From: Methanomicrobiales archaeon
Lineage (GTDB): Archaea; Halobacteriota; Methanomicrobia; Methanomicrobiales; Methanospirillaceae
Reading direction: 5' to 3'
Assembly: GCA_012520015.1 (NCBI GenBank)
Contig: JAAYPD010000231.1
Span: 1-5,416 of the forward strand
Length of the DNA stretch: 5,416 bases
In this document: positions 4,818-5,416 of the stretch, piece by piece
Numbering within the stretch: the stretch's first letter is position 1
Layout: every line of letters starts with the position of its first letter
The notes under the pieces: generated by a model
What the model was told of the DNA's origin: nothing
The model's database searches: none
The model's input: the letters and a program-made list of their open reading frames with translations, nothing else
Program-made: the position numbers and the translations under genes

Positions 4818-5416
4818 TCAGACAGCTCCTGAAAAGATCTCGCGGATCTGGATCAGGCGCTGCTCCTGAAACTTCATATTTGTTTCCATGCTTTTTATTG
4901 CGATATTGATATCATCTGAGAATTTCATCGATGGATCAGAGAGATCATAAGTGGATGAAAGCAGTTTGAGCAGCCTTTTTGTAATCTCCGTGCTTTTTAC
5001 AAGCCTGCCATATTCATTGATAAGAGCGTCCTCAAACCCGCCCTCTCTGGCTTTTGTCATATCTTCGGCTACCTGCCTGCGCCGGCTTATGACGCCTTCA
5101 ATAGCTGCATATAACTCAGAATGGGTGACTGGTTTTAAGATATAGTCCTCGATGTACATACCATATTCCTGGGCTTCCTGCGGAGTCAGCTGCTTTGCCG
5201 TAAGCATCATGACCGGGATGTCCTTTGTTTCAAGGTTCTGTTTGATAGCAACAAGGGTCTCCCACCCGTCCATCGGTTCCATCATGATATCAAGCAGGAT
5301 CAGGTCAGGCGTTACGGTTTTTAACAGGTCAATACCTTCAGGGCCGCTATTTGCAGAGTAAACTGAATAGCCCCCTCTTTCAAGCATGGTCACAAAAATA
5401 TCGACGATAAACGGAC
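4818..5416 (-). CDS. Response regulator receiver protein with C-terminal helical extension, 5'-truncated by window edge
   Basis: The frame stays open past the GTG at 5391-5393 to the right edge, adding PFIVDIFV before TMLERGG. This matches the usual receiver start, so the true start and the acidic Asp-Asp pair lie outside and the GTG is an internal Val. About 198 residues are visible. Numbered from the GTG, phospho-acceptor Asp35 (LILLDIMMEP), Thr65 (MLTAK) and Lys87 (ILKPV) have the same spacing as Asp57, Thr87 and Lys109 of CheY, so the receiver is intact and should be phosphorylatable. After about residue 100 there is no DNA-binding, CheB-like or diguanylate cyclase domain. Instead a charged, helix-rich stretch of about 90 residues (for example SRRRQVAEDMTKAREGG and NMKFQEQRLIQIREIF) looks like coiled coil. 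It may be a single-domain signalling partner of the many histidine kinases in such methanogens. No kinase is visible in the window. Stop TGA. Confidence 0.93.
   Translation of the reverse strand, partial: PFIVDIFVTMLERGGYSVYSANSGPEGIDLLKTVTPDLILLDIMMEPMDGWETLVAIKQNLETKDIPVMMLTAKQLTPQEAQEYGMYIEDYILKPVTHSELYAAIEGVISRRRQVAEDMTKAREGGFEDALINEYGRLVKSTEITKRLLKLLSSTYDLSDPSMKFSDDINIAIKSMETNMKFQEQRLIQIREIFSGAV

Noticed and set aside
1..5416. CRISPR array or insertion sequence
   Set aside because: No regularly spaced repeats and no transposase reading frame on either strand.

Overview
The window looks like chromosome from a methanogenic euryarchaeon, most likely of the Methanomicrobiales or a close relative. 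Supporting signs are an archaeal TATA box, U-tract terminators, an archaeal-type threonine synthase with an N-terminal zinc ribbon, a phenylacetate-CoA ligase next to an ACT-domain gene, and a short receiver-domain regulator. The taxonomic assignment is inference; no 16S or methanogenesis gene is present.

Left block, + strand: the 3' part of a phenylacetate/aryl-CoA ligase (cut by the left edge), directly abutted by a tandem-ACT-domain protein. Then comes a DJ-1/PfpI-family protein with its own TATA box. The first two probably form one transcription unit for handling aryl acids or aromatic amino acids, with the ACT protein as a likely amino-acid sensor.

Middle, - strand: a divergent S-adenosylmethionine decarboxylase (SpeD)-like protein converges on the DJ-1 gene. 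It keeps the Ser/His/Cys catalytic set at the exact family spacing but has a changed self-cleavage site. Upstream of it lies a gene-poor stretch of about 517 bases. This splits into an AT-rich part (about 30% GC by hand count, 2581-2850) and a sharply bounded GC-rich part with two inverted repeats (about 57% GC, 2861-2980).

Right block, - strand: a receiver-domain response regulator (N-terminus cut by the right edge), threonine synthase (thrC), and a secreted or membrane-anchored protein that overlaps the thrC 3' end. That last gene is the most interesting item. Its two halves lie in the same frame and are separated only by one in-frame TAG codon: signal peptide and extracellular domain upstream, rest of the domain and a C-terminal membrane helix downstream. 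It is either a freshly broken gene or a case of UAG readthrough, with pyrrolysine a possibility to test in an archaeon. No classical mobile element, CRISPR array, tRNA or rRNA was recognised.
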